Shown here: piece by piece, positions 1 to 14,500 of the stretch | Position numbering within the stretch: position 1 is the stretch's first letter | Layout of the letters: every line of letters begins with the position of its first letter | From: Myoxocephalus aenaeus | Lineage: Eukaryota > Chordata > Actinopteri > Perciformes > Cottidae | Direction of reading: 5' to 3' | Assembly: GCA_038501785.1 (NCBI GenBank) | Contig: JBAMJR010000194.1 | Location: forward strand, 303,501-367,500 | Length of the DNA: 64,000 bases | Notes under the pieces: generated by a model | What the model saw: the letters and a program-made list of their open reading frames with translations, nothing else | What the model was told of the DNA's origin: nothing | The model's database searches: none | Program-made: the position numbers and the translations under genes

Positions 1-110
1 ATTCAGTTTATTTAGTTTGGCCCCAAATCACAAATTACAAATTTGCCTCAGTGGGCTTTACAATATGTACACATACGACTTCCTCTGTCCCGGGACCTCA
101 TAACTGAGTG
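1..110 (+). repeat. dispersed repeat, copy 1 (window edge)
   Basis: Shares CAAATCACAAATTA, AAATTTGCCTCAG, GGGCTTTACAA and TCCTCTGTCCC in the same order with 23821-23930. This is a widespread fish repeat; I cannot name the family safely. Its left end is outside the window. Confidence 0.75.
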
Positions 111-882
111 AAAGCATCCTGTGTAGACTTTATCACAACAATGAATAATGCTTTGTTGGTTTAATTGCATGAATGCATGCTATGTGGATGTCGGTGAGTG
201 CACCTCAGCGTGTTGCTGCATCATACTGCTGTACACATTCTGTTACATGATACTGAGGAGGCATTAGAGCCAAACTCTCCCGTGTGTAACGGGCCGTCCT
301 GCTTCCTGTTTAGGCTTTGCCCTGCAAGCACAGATTTGTGCTGCATCCTCCCAACAGTCATGACTAATTTACAAGAAAAGTACAATTCTCTCTAAATAAT
401 AATCAAATAAAACCTGTAACAGTCTCGCTGTTGCACGAATTACACTTTTGCAAAGACACACATTAATTTCTTTGCACACCCCAATCCCACATATTATGTA
501 AATGTACTTAACTTCAATCCATTGCCTCCACGTGGCTCTCAACATGGTGACGGCTGAGCCGGCGGCTAGTAGCAAACGGCGCTAACAGCGCAAACAACGT
601 CAGCGGCGCTAACCGTGTTTACCCAAGGGGAAACCGCAGGGAGGGCGCTACGCTTCCACGGTGACCTGCAACCGCTCTATTAGCAGAGCGACCGCAAGCG
701 CACCACTGACGTGCACGTGAAGCCAGCGTGGCTATGTCACAAAGCAAAGAGAAGACAACAACACACACAGAGGGATTCTCCGCTCAGGTAGACGTTACTA
801 CACAGCTAGCTAGTAGTTGTTTACTGCTATATTAATACTCTGAATATCGTAAAGAACCTTAAAAGGTGTAGCGCGTCATATT

Positions 883-1200
883 TGGCAGCATCTAGATCAG
901 GTTGCAGATTGCAACCAACTGATACCCACAATGCAATGTTAGCTGACGTGAAATCGCAAAAAGGCCCCTCTCCACAGCCAGCGTTTGGTTTGTCCATTCT
1001 GGGCTACCGTAGCAACACGACGGTCAGCCCCGTGAAGAGGACCAGCTCTGTGTGTAGATATGAACGGCTCCTTTGGGGTAACGGAAACACAACAAGTCTT
1101 GTTTTCAGATGATTACACACTGAAGGAAACATACTTATTGATATTAAATTCCATTTCTGCCTCTAGATCCTGCTTCATGTTACACACTGTCCCTTTAATA
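883..1200 (-). repeat. dispersed repeat family B, copy A (minus)
   Basis: Read on the minus strand it runs from AAAGGGACAGTGTGTAACAT through GGCAGAAATGGAAT, an AGAGCTGGTCCTCTTCACGG block and GCCCAGAATGGACAAACCAA to GGTTGCAATCTGCAACC. The same ordered blocks occur at 32558-32845 and 30515-30750. Confidence 0.7.
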
Positions 1201-1544
1201 AATAAAAAAATCGGGCAGCTTGATCCTTGTAGACTACAAGTCAGAGAGTCTTAATATTTGCTGCATCAATTTGGACCATTCCTTAATTAATCTGTTTCTT
1301 ACAATATCCACACTGTTATGAATGTGCTCCTAAATGGCCCCTTTCAACAATAGGGGCCATTGGTGAGAGCAAGCTTACCTTTACATATGCCCCTATATTT
1401 TGAGAGGTAAGAATATTTTGGATATCGTACAAATATCATACTTGCTGCCAGACACAGAGGAGACGGGAGCTGTTATTTTGACTTTGACTGTCACCGTCTC
1501 TGCATCCCCCTCGTTTAGAGACGGCGGTGCTCTCCAGACTTCAC

Positions 1545-1775
1545 AACGGTGAGATCAGAGGATCGGCGGTTAGATCCCTGGCTCCGCTAGACAATGTCGA
1601 TGTGTCCTTGGGCAAGACACTTAACCCCAAATTGCTCCCGTAGCCGTGCCTACGGTGTGTGAATGTTAGCTACTCCTGATGGGCAGGTGGCACCTTAGCT
1701 CCTGCCATCAGAGTATGAATGGGTGAATGATGACAAGTAGTGTGAAAGCTTTGAGTGGTCGGAAGCCTAGAAAGG
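1545..1775 (+). mobile_element. SINE-like element with tRNA-type box B
   Basis: A box-B-like GGTTAGATCCC at 1568-1578 is followed by TGTCCTTGGGCAAGACACTT and a 3' part with GAATGGGTGAATGA and CTTTGAGTGGTCGGAAGCC. These words are typical of abundant fish SINEs. The family name is not certain. Confidence 0.65.
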
Positions 1776-2119
1776 TCTGCGTGTCTGTGTGTTTGTAGCT
1801 AACCAGAGCTTTCATCAGCTAGCTAGCGATAGCTCATTTCAGCTGACAGCGTTGTGTAACTGGCTAGAAATGAGAAGCTGCTTTTGTCTACAAACAAGGA
1901 CACTGGGTCTCAACACTACCAAGAATTCCAGTAAATCTGTTTTGCCCGTATCAAAGGCATACAACTGGACCCTTTCATGCACGCAAAATACATCATGACG
2001 GGTACAAATGAGAAATAAAAGTTTTCTTTTAGAGCGAGAGAAGCTTTTTCAGAAAACTGACCATTCTTGCATGTTAATTTGGTTTCATGGCCAGCCTGAG
2101 GCTCACTCACACACACTCA

Positions 2120-2228
<109 letters not shown>

Positions 2229-3482
2229 CATCTTCCTCAAATAACTCTTACCCCTTTTCTACAGAACATTGGCATGCTTTCAGGTTGATAGCTTATTTAA
2301 AATATAGCTGGTAATGTTAAATACGGAGCTCAGCGTCTTTTAGGTTTTACATGGGTGTTCTGATAACAGCCTCCAGCTTTCATTTTGTTGCCTTTTTGTT
2401 TTCCCAAAACTTGCGTGCTGGATGCAAGGGATAAAAGACTGTGTTATGATGAGAAACACTGCTTTAATGCAGCCCATCGATTGGTATTTAGTTGATGTGT
2501 CATGGTTGTGCGGGGCTGGACCCAAGAGCAACGGAGCAGTATCTTTATTTGAACAGAACCAGAGGTGGAAAAGGTGAGGGATCGGGGATAGGCGTCTTAT
2601 GCGGGCTGAACAGGAAGAATCCGTGAGACCAGGGGGTTCCAAGGGTGAGACGGAGGCTGGGGAAAGCACTGGTTACCTGAGTCGAAAACAAGCAATTGCT
2701 AACGGTTCATATGAAACCTTACGAAAAAGTCCAGCAACAGGTGTTGTTTTGGTTTGGTTTCAAAATAAACCTCAGTCTACACATGAAACAACTAAGTTAG
2801 GTTTAGGCAACAAAACCACTTCAGGAAAATATTGTGGTTTGAGTTAAGATAACCACGGTACTCAAGTACAGTTATGTGACAAATAAATCAGCTTCTTTCA
2901 CATGAGGCACAAACAGCCGTCTGTTTCTGTTGGACCCCTCCCCCTCACCAGCGCTGTGTGGGGGTTTGCGCTCTTTATACATCCTGGTTTATGAATACGT
3001 GGAAAATGTATTCCTGTGTAATCCCAAGAGTTTTGTTAAAACCCTTTCAGTTTACATTGCAACAGTTGGTTTGGATTGTATTCTGTCAAATCTTTATTAA
3101 AGCTGCAGTTGTTCCAATCAGAGCCGAGGAGTCTCTAACGCAGCTGTCAATCACTGCTTGATTCAACTGTCAAACGAGATAGAACTGATCAAATACAAAG
3201 ACAGATCCTACTGCTGCACTGCCTATTCTTTAAATGTTTTGAGAAACATATTCTAGTTCCTGTTAGCTTGGTTTTTGTTAAACAGTACATTGTTTTCTTA
3301 CTCGCAAATGCCATAATGAACACGAAAAGGAGGCAGATCACGGATGATCTGTGTCATGTACTGCTGTCAAGAATAAGTGACAGTTTTAGCAAATATAATA
3401 CAAATATATGTTTACCAACTGCAGCTTTGAGCACACTGTACAACCACTTTCCCTACTCTCCCCCTGTCCCCTCTCCTCTCAG

Positions 3483-3613
3483 GAACCAGTCTGCTTCAGG
3501 AGATCGTGTATCTGGTGAGTCAGGGGGCAGACCCAGATGAGATTGGCCTTATGAACATCGACGAACAGCTGCCTGTCTTAGAGTACCCCCAACCTGGCCT
3601 GGACATCATACAG
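3483..3613 (+). CDS. SULT4A1: SULT4A1 exon 2
   Basis: The acceptor is tctcag and the donor CAG|gtactg. The exon opens with the last two bases of a split Gly codon and encodes TSLLQEIVYLVSQGADPDEI, then the stretch ending GLDIIQ. It ends in phase 0. The split Gly belongs to the PAPS-binding loop (YPKSGT), most of which is in exon 1 outside the window. Confidence 0.95.
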
Positions 3614-5494
3614 GTACTGCAGCTGGATCCAGGGGAGCGTTCACTCAGAGGTTTCTCTCCTCTTAGGACTGAAGGGGAGTTTCTGGGTCTGTGGGGCTTC
3701 AGGCAAAATTGTTGCGGGAATGTCTTTTGCAGCATTACGACAACACCTCGTTTAGATGTGGAACGGGAGCGGACGCTGGCCTCAATTTGAAACCGGGCGC
3801 GATCAAAACAAAGCCTGTCTGTGTTTTGTGAATAGCTTCTGTTATTCTGTAAGTTGTCTACGTATCTCAGTTCTGAGATACCATCTTAAGATCTTGATAT
3901 TTGTAAAAAGCTGTAAACTGTAGACACCCAACTAATCCTGTCTCTACGCTTTAAGGTCAAATGACTCATAGTGCATGGGGGCAGGACAACAGTTGTATAA
4001 CGTCATATGTGGCTCTGGCTACAAATCAATAGCAGAGAGCCTGACGGTGTGGGCTTGAAAAGATGTAATGCAGGCAACATGTCCTGTTATTCTTTGAGGT
4101 GAACATGTGCGTTGAAACAGGTGGATGAAAAGCACATTTTAAAGTCTCGTACCTTTTAGCAAAAAGCCTTCAACAAGGTGACCAATATTCCTACATTGGT
4201 TTAAGCTCCATTTGTGTTACTGCCAGACCAAATGCACCTTTAATACTCAAGTAGATACACAGTTGTAGAGAAAGAAAAGTGTCTAAATACCACAGTGACT
4301 TGAACACCACATGCAGAGCGTTGCGGCTAGCTGGAACTTGCAACATCGCATGTAACAGAACACAAGGAACACACATGCAGATATACGTAACTACAAGTCA
4401 GATGCACAGAAACATTTAGATTTTGTATTGACCGTCCTTCACAATCTATCGATCTGGATCGATTCATTGATCTACGAATCAATATATAATGCAAAGTGAA
4501 AACATAATCGTTTTAAAGACGTGCCTTTATTTTGAAATTCCAATGACATGTCTGTGTTACTGATTTCCGTCCAAGCGGAGCCTAGTAGTACAACGCTCAA
4601 ATCATATTTTAGTTGCGTTTTGTGCGTCAATATAAGTGTAACTGATGGGTATGTGATATTGTCGAATCCAAAACACAAATAACACACTTTATGGTATCGG
4701 CAAATATCGCATCGCTGTCCAAAGAATCAATTTAATATTACGATGAAACTTGTGATTGACACCCCTCATACTTTTACAATGTGGAATCACATCTTAGTTT
4801 TTGTGAGTTTCATAGAGTAGTAATGGAAATATCATGGAAACCCACCCAGGCCGAGCATGTTGCTCCAGTGAAAAGGTTTACCACATTTTACAAGCACCAG
4901 AGCTCCAGATTTTGTGTACAGTGTGTGACTTTTCTCCAGCAGATGAGATAAGACACACCTGCAGGACTGATAAGAGACAGATTACAGATTAAAGGGAAAA
5001 ACATTTGTGTTCCCACAGGAGCTGACGTCCCCTCGTCTGATCAAAAGCCATCTTCCCTATCGATTCCTGCCCACCGCCATGAACCACGGAGAGGCCAAGG
5101 TCAGCGCAGCGCACATGTACCGCCACATTAACATCTAATTAACACGCTGTCAGATTTATTAGCTATATTTTGAGGTTGGTGTCAGGTATTAAAACAAAGC
5201 TTTCTTTGACTCGTATTACATTTAATAGCATCAGATTAGTCCAGGCAGAAAGCTGAAGTAGCGCTAATGCATTGGGATCAATAAAGAATAAAGAATAAGT
5301 AGAACAATGAAATGAGATATTGAAATTAGAAAGCTGTATATAGTGCAAAACCTCAGTGTTCCTAAATGTTTCATATGTATTTCTTACATTTTATATAATA
5401 TTTAATTAGTATATTTAATTAGATTTTTTGTGTATTTCTTATTATATTTTGTCCATTTTTTTAATATAGATAGATATTTCATTATTTTTGTTTG

Positions 5495-5568
<74 letters not shown>

Positions 5569-8500
5569 TCATTCATTTAAGATAAATAAAGCAGGTTGTA
5601 TGACAAACAAAACAAAGCAAAAATCCTTTTTTAATTAATTTTCTTTTTATTTAAAGACTTAAATAAAAAGAAAGCCTGCTCATCACACATCCGGTCTGAC
5701 TGTATTTGCGGTGGCTCTCTTCAGGTGATCTACATGGCTCGTAACCCAAAGGACCTGGTGGTGTCCTACTACCAGTTCCACCGCTCTCTCAGGACCATGA
5801 GCTACCGGGGAACCTTCCAGGAGTTCTGTCGGCGCTTCATGAATGACAAGCGTAAGTATGCTGGCGACAGGAGGACCGTGACCCCGTGACCCCGTGACCC
5901 CCTGTACTGTTCTGTCTCCAGACTACTGTCAGTTCATCCAGCTGCTCTGTGTGTCTCTCTCTCTTGCTCTCAAAGTGGGATATGGTTCCTGGTTTGAACA
6001 TGTTCAGGAATTTTGGGAACATCGTATGGACTCTAATGTTCTCTTCTTGAAATATGAAGACATGTACAAGGTAAGGTCTTCATTGCCTCTTTGTGTGCTT
6101 GCTCTTACTTTGACATGATGTAACAGCAGGTCAGCAGAATGGCCTGTGAGAGGATCAGAGTCCTCTGACTCTGTGTCTTTTGGAAGACAGTAGACTTCTC
6201 CAGTGACTGTGCATCTCTGTGGGAAGTTACCTTTTAACATGTATTTATAAAGGAGAGGATTTCAGTAGAAGCCCTTCAATAAAATCAGTGATGAGAAGTC
6301 AGTTTAACTAATTCTCCAAACTTGAGACCCTCAGGACAAGAGTTTCAAAGCGGAACCTTGATTATAAAATCCTGTCAGATTTGAGTAGTATTCAATATTT
6401 GAAACGATTAAATATTAAATATAAACCGCTGCAGATGGCCAGTCATTCCCCAAAGCTAAGACATTGGGTCGGTTTCCCCCATATCTCGCTCTTTCACTCT
6501 TCGTCAAAATATGCGATTTCTTCTAAGAAAACACACAAATCTGGCAACTCTGCATTTATCTTACCGAGAGCACACTTAGGAGTTCAACGTCAAGATCATT
6601 TGAGATCTGTAAAAACCTTTGTAGGACCCCCTACAGGGGTATGTATACTGTGTATACACACACCTAAACCCATCATTTACCACCTGCTTTATCTCCCAGT
6701 TCATCACTCTTTTCACACAACGTGGCAGACTTGTGTTCCTGAAAACAGAAACAGAACATAATGTTCCAAATCAATATTTGCCTGTGCTTTGCCAAAGGTC
6801 CCTTTTTCACATTATCTGAGTAGTCACCAGGGGCGTTTTAGGATTCAAAGAAAGGGGAGTGGCAGGTTTGCGTGCGGCAATTTCTTTTTGGGGCCCATTT
6901 GGGGCCGCGGATATCCATTGTTTCAGACAGTTCATAGATTGGTTCAATCAGAAAGAGTGTGATTTCTGCTCTGTAGTTTTGCTTGCATTCAGTGATATGA
7001 TAACACAAGAGACATAATTTCAGGGTCATAGTGAAATTTGACAACACAAATATGACATTTTCCTGCTTGTAAAGGAAAGACGGATAAACTAGCTTTCATA
7101 TCCGCGTCACTCCCAAATCCTGACTCTTAAAGGGACCGCACACAATGGATGGAGAATGGACCTGACTGTCAACTTTTGAGTTGTTTACTTATTTATTATG
7201 AGCAGAAGGGAATAAGATTTTTATCAACACTATCCGTGTAGTTTTTACATACCAGTGATATGTTATGCTCATTTGGACACTATCACTGAGATAAAGATGA
7301 ACTAGTTCAGTATCAAATATAACATTCAATAGAAAAAAACATGAATAACCAAAATAAAAAAACACATTTCAAGTACATCTTAATTATCGAATGATAAATA
7401 TTGTATGATGGGTTCCTTGAACCCTTCATGCCAATAAAACCCCATTGAATGGATTGTAGTTTCCCGTCACAGTTAAGGTCATTAAACTCTTACTGCCTTT
7501 GAGCACCGTGCATGTTTACATAGGCCAGGGCTGTAAACGGATAGACTCATGTAACTGTTCCTATACAATGCATTGCCCACAGAGCTGTACATTTCGTCCT
7601 CACAGATATCATATGTCTCCAGTCAGTGGGTCTCACCTTTGTTCCACATAGATTGCGTAAGCCTAGGAGCTGTGTTCTCCACAGCCGTGGGTGGATGCTG
7701 TTTGGGGAAACAGAACCACAGCCTAGTTGTTATTCAAGAATGCATGAGGGAGGCACTTTTCTTTGTATTAGCGTGTGAATATTGCTTTCATTGACTTGCT
7801 CATATTTATTTTTCTCAATAACCTGCTACTCCGGTCATTCCAGGATCCAGGGACGCTGGTGGAACAGCTCGCCCGGTTCCTGGGGGTTTCCTGCGACAAG
7901 GCCCAGCTGGAGGGCCTGGTGGAGAGCTGCAACCAGCTCATCGAGCAGTGCAGCAACTCAGAGGCGCTGTCCGTCTGCAGGGGTGAGTGGGAGAGGAGAC
8001 ACTTCCTCTCTCTGAGCTCAAACTTGAGAGGCCTGAAAGGGCTTTTGTTGCAGCCGACGACATGATCCACCAAATGGGTCTTCACACTATTTTTATTACA
8101 CTTTCACTGCATCTGACATTCTTCTACTTTAGTTCCTTCAGTTCATGATTTTACAGCTGGTGTCTCATGATTTCTGTTAATCTTGTTGTTCAGTGTAGTG
8201 TTTTTCATCACAACACCATCTTCTAAGGACATTTCAAAGTCAATCAGGTTCTTCATTCTTTTCAAGATCCCAAAGTATTGTTTGCCAAACACCAAATACA
8301 TCGGCCTGAGTTATAGAGAAACATGTTAAAGGATCTCTAGTTTCTTTCAGTTGGATTAAAGTGGTACTCCATCAATATAGAGTTTTCTCTTTCACAACAT
8401 TGGGAGACTAAATAATGATAAATGTTATTTGCTTTCATACAAGAAATGCAAAAACAAATTAAGATAGACATTGAATGAACAACTAAAAAAATCGGCGACA

Positions 8501-11500
8501 CACTCAGACGGCGATTTTTTTTATCAGACGGCGAGTGTGCCTTACACACAGGGCGACAAGAAACTACAATAAACCCATCAGCCTCACTATTAGACTTGTT
8601 AAGTTCTTGAAACTCTGGGAGTTGGCGCTGAATAAGGACCGGGGTCCGATGACGTTATAATAAAGAATATTTAATAAAAAGAGTGAAATGACAGAACAGG
8701 TTATGCATTCGATCGATCGAGCTATTTTCCAATCCACCCGGGCGCTTCTCGCCTGAAGTTCCTCCTTCCTCGGTGGTCGCCAGAAAAGAGGCTGTTCTCC
8801 CAGGTACAGTCAAATTTATCTCCTCCGAGCTAGAGCCCTCCCTCATTAACATTCCGGCGTGTCCGCCACGAGAGACGGAGCCGCGTCCCCTCTTCCTCCT
8901 CTTCTTCTCCTTCGTCTTTGGTAGATCCTTAAAGTCCGTTCTCCAGCTCCGCCCCTCAGGCGAACAAGAGAACTACAATTCCTTATCTAGTCATACATTA
9001 ATCATTAATAAAAACAGTGGCCTACATATGCATGCCATTCATAATAATATCCCTTATTAATTATCATATTCCATGCATTGTAATGTACACCCAAACAGCT
9101 TCTCATTTTACATTGTACAGAGTCCAATTATGACAAACTAGGTTTTAAAAACCCTACAGACTCATAAATATATGCAGAGCATACAGACTGAAGAAACCCC
9201 ACATACTGCCGGACAACGTATCCTCACACGGCGGTTCCTATAATATCCTACGAAAGGTTACTCCTCATATTTAGTACGTTTTACTACGAAAGTAGTTCAT
9301 TTCCCCACACTGACCCTAATTGTGAGTGTGTGGAGAAAATGGATGTCAAATGATACGTTTCAAATCCAGCCGACTACAATGAATCCATTTGGCAGAAGAG
9401 AAAAGACACAAATGCAGCAAACAATAAACAGTACAAGAAAAACTGAAGTTATAGTCCGCTTCAAATTTTCATGAATGCATAAGTGCAACAAATGCAATTC
9501 CTGGAAGACTGGATGAAATCTCCACTGGGGTTACGCCTCACAGATAGATGCTTTCTTATTTGTCCTCAGGAAGTCAGTACAATATGCAGCAGTGCAAAAC
9601 AAGTGTTAAAAAAAGAGTTTCAGGCCTTAAGGTGCAGAAATACGTTTATAGATTTATTTAAAAAATATCTGCAGATAATCAAAATCAAACCAGCATATCC
9701 TGACTCTCCGCCTCTATGAGTCCTCCACTAATAAATACATGGAAGCAACATCTTAGTTTTTGAATGCGATACTTTTAGGTACTATACACTACTTGGAAAA
9801 AGCATAACTGCTTCGTTTCCTTAGGTCATTATAGGTTTATCATGTGAAAATCACACTGTGAAAATAGTGTTGAGGGTACACCGCCATGAGAAAGGTAACA
9901 GTACACCCTGCAGTTAAAGGTGGTGCTGCACCTCATTGAATTAGTACCGGTTCTTTAGGACAGTGTTTTAATCAGAGTCGTAGGCTACTTCCTGTCTGTC
10001 GCGTGGATGTGCGACACCAACGTATCCTCGTACTATCTTACGAAAAACGTTCTCCTCGTCCAGCAACACGTGTGAAGGCTTTGTTCAAGTGTATTTCATG
10101 TTTTATTTTGTACATGTAGTGGTACTTTCCAAGGCCTGTAAACTTTAATGGAGTTCCGCTGTATTGAGACTAGATCTTCACACTTGATCTTTGGTTGTTT
10201 TGCCCAATTAGGGCAAGAAGACATTTTGATGTGAAGGTTTTTAATGATTCTCAGAATACAACACAATAGAACAATAGACTCGCACACCATTTACGTCAAT
10301 TTCATTAGAGTTTTGCTTTCCAGGCATGCGTCTGTGGAAAGCCAGACAAAAGAGCTCTCTTTCTCCCAGTTTAACAGCAGCCTCTAGACTTTAAACTATG
10401 TCCCTCTATGTCAGCTTCAGGCTGTTTTCAAATTCATAAACTTCCAATGTAGGTTTACAAAATGTTAAAGTTTACTTACGCAACAGAAGTACGTGGTACT
10501 TAACTTTGACTGCGTTTCTCACAGGACATGGACAGCGGTCTCCTGGGTAAAAGTCCTGTGTTTGTTTGACCCGCCCAACCTCCCATCCTCACAGCCACCG
10601 CTCCGCCCATCTAATAATAATAATAATAATAATGCCCGAGCTGATGACATCATCAGGGTTATTTTGTCAGACTTGACAAAGCTCCTCCAGAGCCCCTGAG
10701 GACAACTATTCTAACAGGCCTCTTCAGGACAAGAGGGCTCTTCATGTGCACTTTGAACAGTCTGTCTGCCTGTCACCATGTGTGATGGATCACCAGCACA
10801 ATATGCAGCGTTACAAATACATTCACCACCAAACTACTTTTACTGAGTTCATTCTTTGTTTAAAAAAGAAGCAATAGATTATAAATCTTCATCATGTAGA
10901 TGGAAACAGTATAATACAAACAGTTATAATGTTTTCTGTAGCAGTTATTGTGTGTAAAAACTAAAGATGTGTTCGTTATTCGAACAGTAAACAGAGAGAT
11001 ATCACGTGGTCTGTTGTGACATTGTAGAGATTGGCCTGGACAGACATCAGTGTCATCATTTCCCCAGTCTGACCCTGATTGTGAGAAATGTGTTTCAAAT
11101 CCAGCCGACTACTCTGGACTCACATGCAATGAATCCATTTGGCAGAACGGAAAAGACACAAATGCAGCAAACAATAAACAGCGCGAGGAAAACACAAGTT
11201 ACAGTCGGCTTCAAATCCAATCCAATAAGTACAACCAATGCAATTCCTATTTATGAGGCTTAACTATAAAGTCAGAGGACGAGGAGAGGAGATAAAGTAT
11301 CCGTGTAGTTCCCCCTCTCCATCAGGATGACCTCATGAGCAGCAAGGAACAAATAAATCACAAATAATCCACATGTTCTTTTGTTTGGAGATCTGCTGTA
11401 AAGCTCCTCTCGTGGTATCTACCCATGCAGTTTGGGTTGAATGTGTCTTCTTTTTGGGACACTTTTCTCTGAGACACCTGTCTCTTCCTCAAAACAGTGG

Positions 11501-14500
11501 AGGGGAAATGAACTTCCTTTGTTGTGATCACAGCAAAGAACAACAGCAACAGCAACTTGTCTTTCAAAAACAGTTTGTCTGTTCAATCCACAGAACACAC
11601 TGAGAGCTCAAAGAAATAGTCCCTGAACACACAATTATGAATTTCAGCCATATTGCCACTATAAACGATCGTATCCTACTTTCTCTCATTGCCAGAAACG
11701 GTTCCTCCATAAATGTGAGATGGGACCAGTCGTACTCATGGAGAGCATCGGGCATAGACTGTGTTCCGTCTGTAGAGGAACACAGTCTCACCTCAGCAGG
11801 TTCATGACTGACATGTTAACCTAGAAGAGTCTCTTCAGTTCATCAGTCCTCTGGTTAGTTCTCTTTGAATGAATCAACTCGTAATCATAACCAAGAGTCT
11901 CCTAATCATGAACAGGCATCAATCTTGTCTACAAGCAAACAAAGCACTACATACGGAGAATCCATATGGATTGACTTAAATTGAGTTTTTTTTTTTTCAA
12001 GGGACTTCCTCTGGAAATCACTAACTGCTTCTAAACATTGTCTCAACTAAACCCACGGACCCGGGACTCCCTGAGATGATGGGGAGTGAGGTCGTCGACC
12101 TGCAGTGAAGGTGGAGGCTTTAAGTGTCAGAAAGGCCCAATCATACAATCTAATAATAATAATAATAATCCCAACCTCCACCCTTAAGGACTCACGGACT
12201 TCGAGGCTCCCTCGAAGTCCGTGAGGGTTTAGTTCTGTCCCGCTGTCACATCGTGGAGTGGTTGAGTCTCTGACAGACATGTTGACCCTTTATGAACCCT
12301 TTCCATAAGTCAGCATTAGATGCCAACTTTGCCTACGGGAATTACCCACAATTCATAGTAATGTGACGTTAAACACGCAGTTCCCAATGGAGGCACGTGG
12401 GCGTCTAGCCCGATAAAATACCTTTACACTACAACATTACGGATTAAAGATGGAACATAAAAACACATGAAATCAGAGGAAAAAACGAGTAAATAGATAA
12501 TGTAAAATGACTTCTCGTCTCTTGAGGAAGACGTTCAAATCAGTGAATAAAAAGTATAAAATAGATACACAATTGTACACAATATTTCACGTGATGTGTT
12601 GCAGCAAAGTGCTGTCCCATTCATATTCACAGCATCAAGCCTCACAGACTCTCACACTCAGCCACTGAGAGGTGACTCAATGAGTCCCTGAGGGTTCAGG
12701 GTTTAGGGTTTAGGGTTCAGGGTTCAGGGTTTAGGGTTCAGGGTTTAGGGGGGACGTTGGGATTGGGCCATAATACTGTGCAGCGTGTGTAATGAGATTA
12801 TAATGACATCAGGATTAGACGGACAGGGACTGGAGAGTCTGGAAACCAGTTTTATAATATTATTTTCCCTTTTGATTATCCCAGCTGGAATGTTATTTAT
12901 GTGTCAGACAATTTCATGTCCGGACTTTAACCCCCAGACTGAGCTGAGCAGGTGGCTTTCAGAAGCAGGACAGTTCTATACGAGTCTGTTTACACATCGC
13001 ACGGGGACACTCGTCAATATAGGCTGGAACACACTTTAACCCCTTATTGATCGTGTTATATAACACCTTCAATCAGTGGTTCTCAAAATGTTTCTGTCAC
13101 GCCGCACTTTGGAGGAAGAAAAAGGTTCATGCCCCAACAAAACTGTAACAAAATGATCCATGCTGGATTTTTATTGCAATAACAACATTTTGTGACTCCT
13201 CCATCTGTGCTTTTATAAATAATAGAATAAAGAAAACCAGATTGCTCCATCAGACAAAAACAAATAAAAAGTTGCAATCCCTTTGTTAGAACAATGCAAA
13301 TACAATTATATCTGTGCAATTTTTTTTTTACAAAACAAAACACAATGAGTGATATATGTGAGCCATCACGTTTTATCAGTATTAGTGGCTGCAATGAGCT
13401 GCTTTCCTCAACAAATCTTTTTGCAGGCTCAATTCATGCTCAATGTTGAGCTAAGATCTAGAGAGGCAACAGCAGAAAGAATAGGAGATCATTTTATTTG
13501 ATTAATGGCACTTTAATGACAACAATGTCTAGCTACAGGAGAGCCTCGGACTCTCTTTCCGTGGACAGCCGTGGACTTGTTTCAGTCAAACCGATGTGGA
13601 TGGGGATGCGGTTCCATTTCACTAAGTTTCCCAATCCACACTCCATTCCCAGCGGGAGCGGCAATGCACCATCACCACAATGTTGTTTGCCAGGAGTTCA
13701 ACATCATTTGGCTGTCTTTGTGTTACTGTAAAGACGGGATTATATACCGTAAACGTCGGGTTACAAGCCGCTCCTACGGCTGATCAGTGTCCTCGCTGTA
13801 GCAAGCTAGTAGCGCTGCTAGTTAGCGCTGCTGCTGCTACCGGCCACTGCTGCTGCTACTGCCCGCGTCCCCTCTGCCCAAGTCGGGTGTCGAGCCTGGT
13901 CCCGCTACCTTCGGTGGTTTTCGGGGAGGTAGCGGAAGTTAGCGGAGAGCTAGCGAGCAGGAGCCCCCAGCTGGCTACAGCGGGGGAGCTGTCGGGGACA
14001 CTGACCGAAGGTAGTAGCGGCTTGTAACCCGACGTTTACGGTACATGTGGGTAAATGGTAGATCTCCTCACACTCTCTCTTCAAAACTAGCATCCACTTT
14101 GTCTTCGTCTTCCTCCTCTCGGCTCTCAAGGCGCATAACGCCTCCACCAGACTGTAGAGCTGGAGGAAACCGCAGCATGCAGTTGGCGTTTGCTGACTTG
14201 ACGTCAGAAAGTATGAATCTGCCTTCAGAGGCCCAGGGCGTGTGCCGTGGGCTGATAAGTGAGCGGACTTTGACAACTCCACTGTCATAAAAAAAGGAAA
14301 TTAGGAAAAAAAAAACACGTAAGTGGAATTAAAAGTGTCATTATGAAATAAAAAACAATCGAGAATAAAATGGAAATGGTGGTGATCCAATACAATCCCA
14401 AAACACTACCAATATAATGATTATTTATTTAATAATGTCATGTTGCATCTACACCACTGATAGCTTTCAGCTGTGGATCGTATAATGAATCATTTCAGAA

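Noticed and set aside
544..590. Start codon in the GC-rich block as SULT4A1 exon 1
   Set aside because: The frame closes after about 13 codons and does not encode the expected YPKSG end.
13950..14288. 112-codon minus-strand frame overlapping the MITE
   Set aside because: The right part (14050-14288) looks weakly protein-like, but no domain is recognisable and it crosses the MITE end; not supported as a gene.
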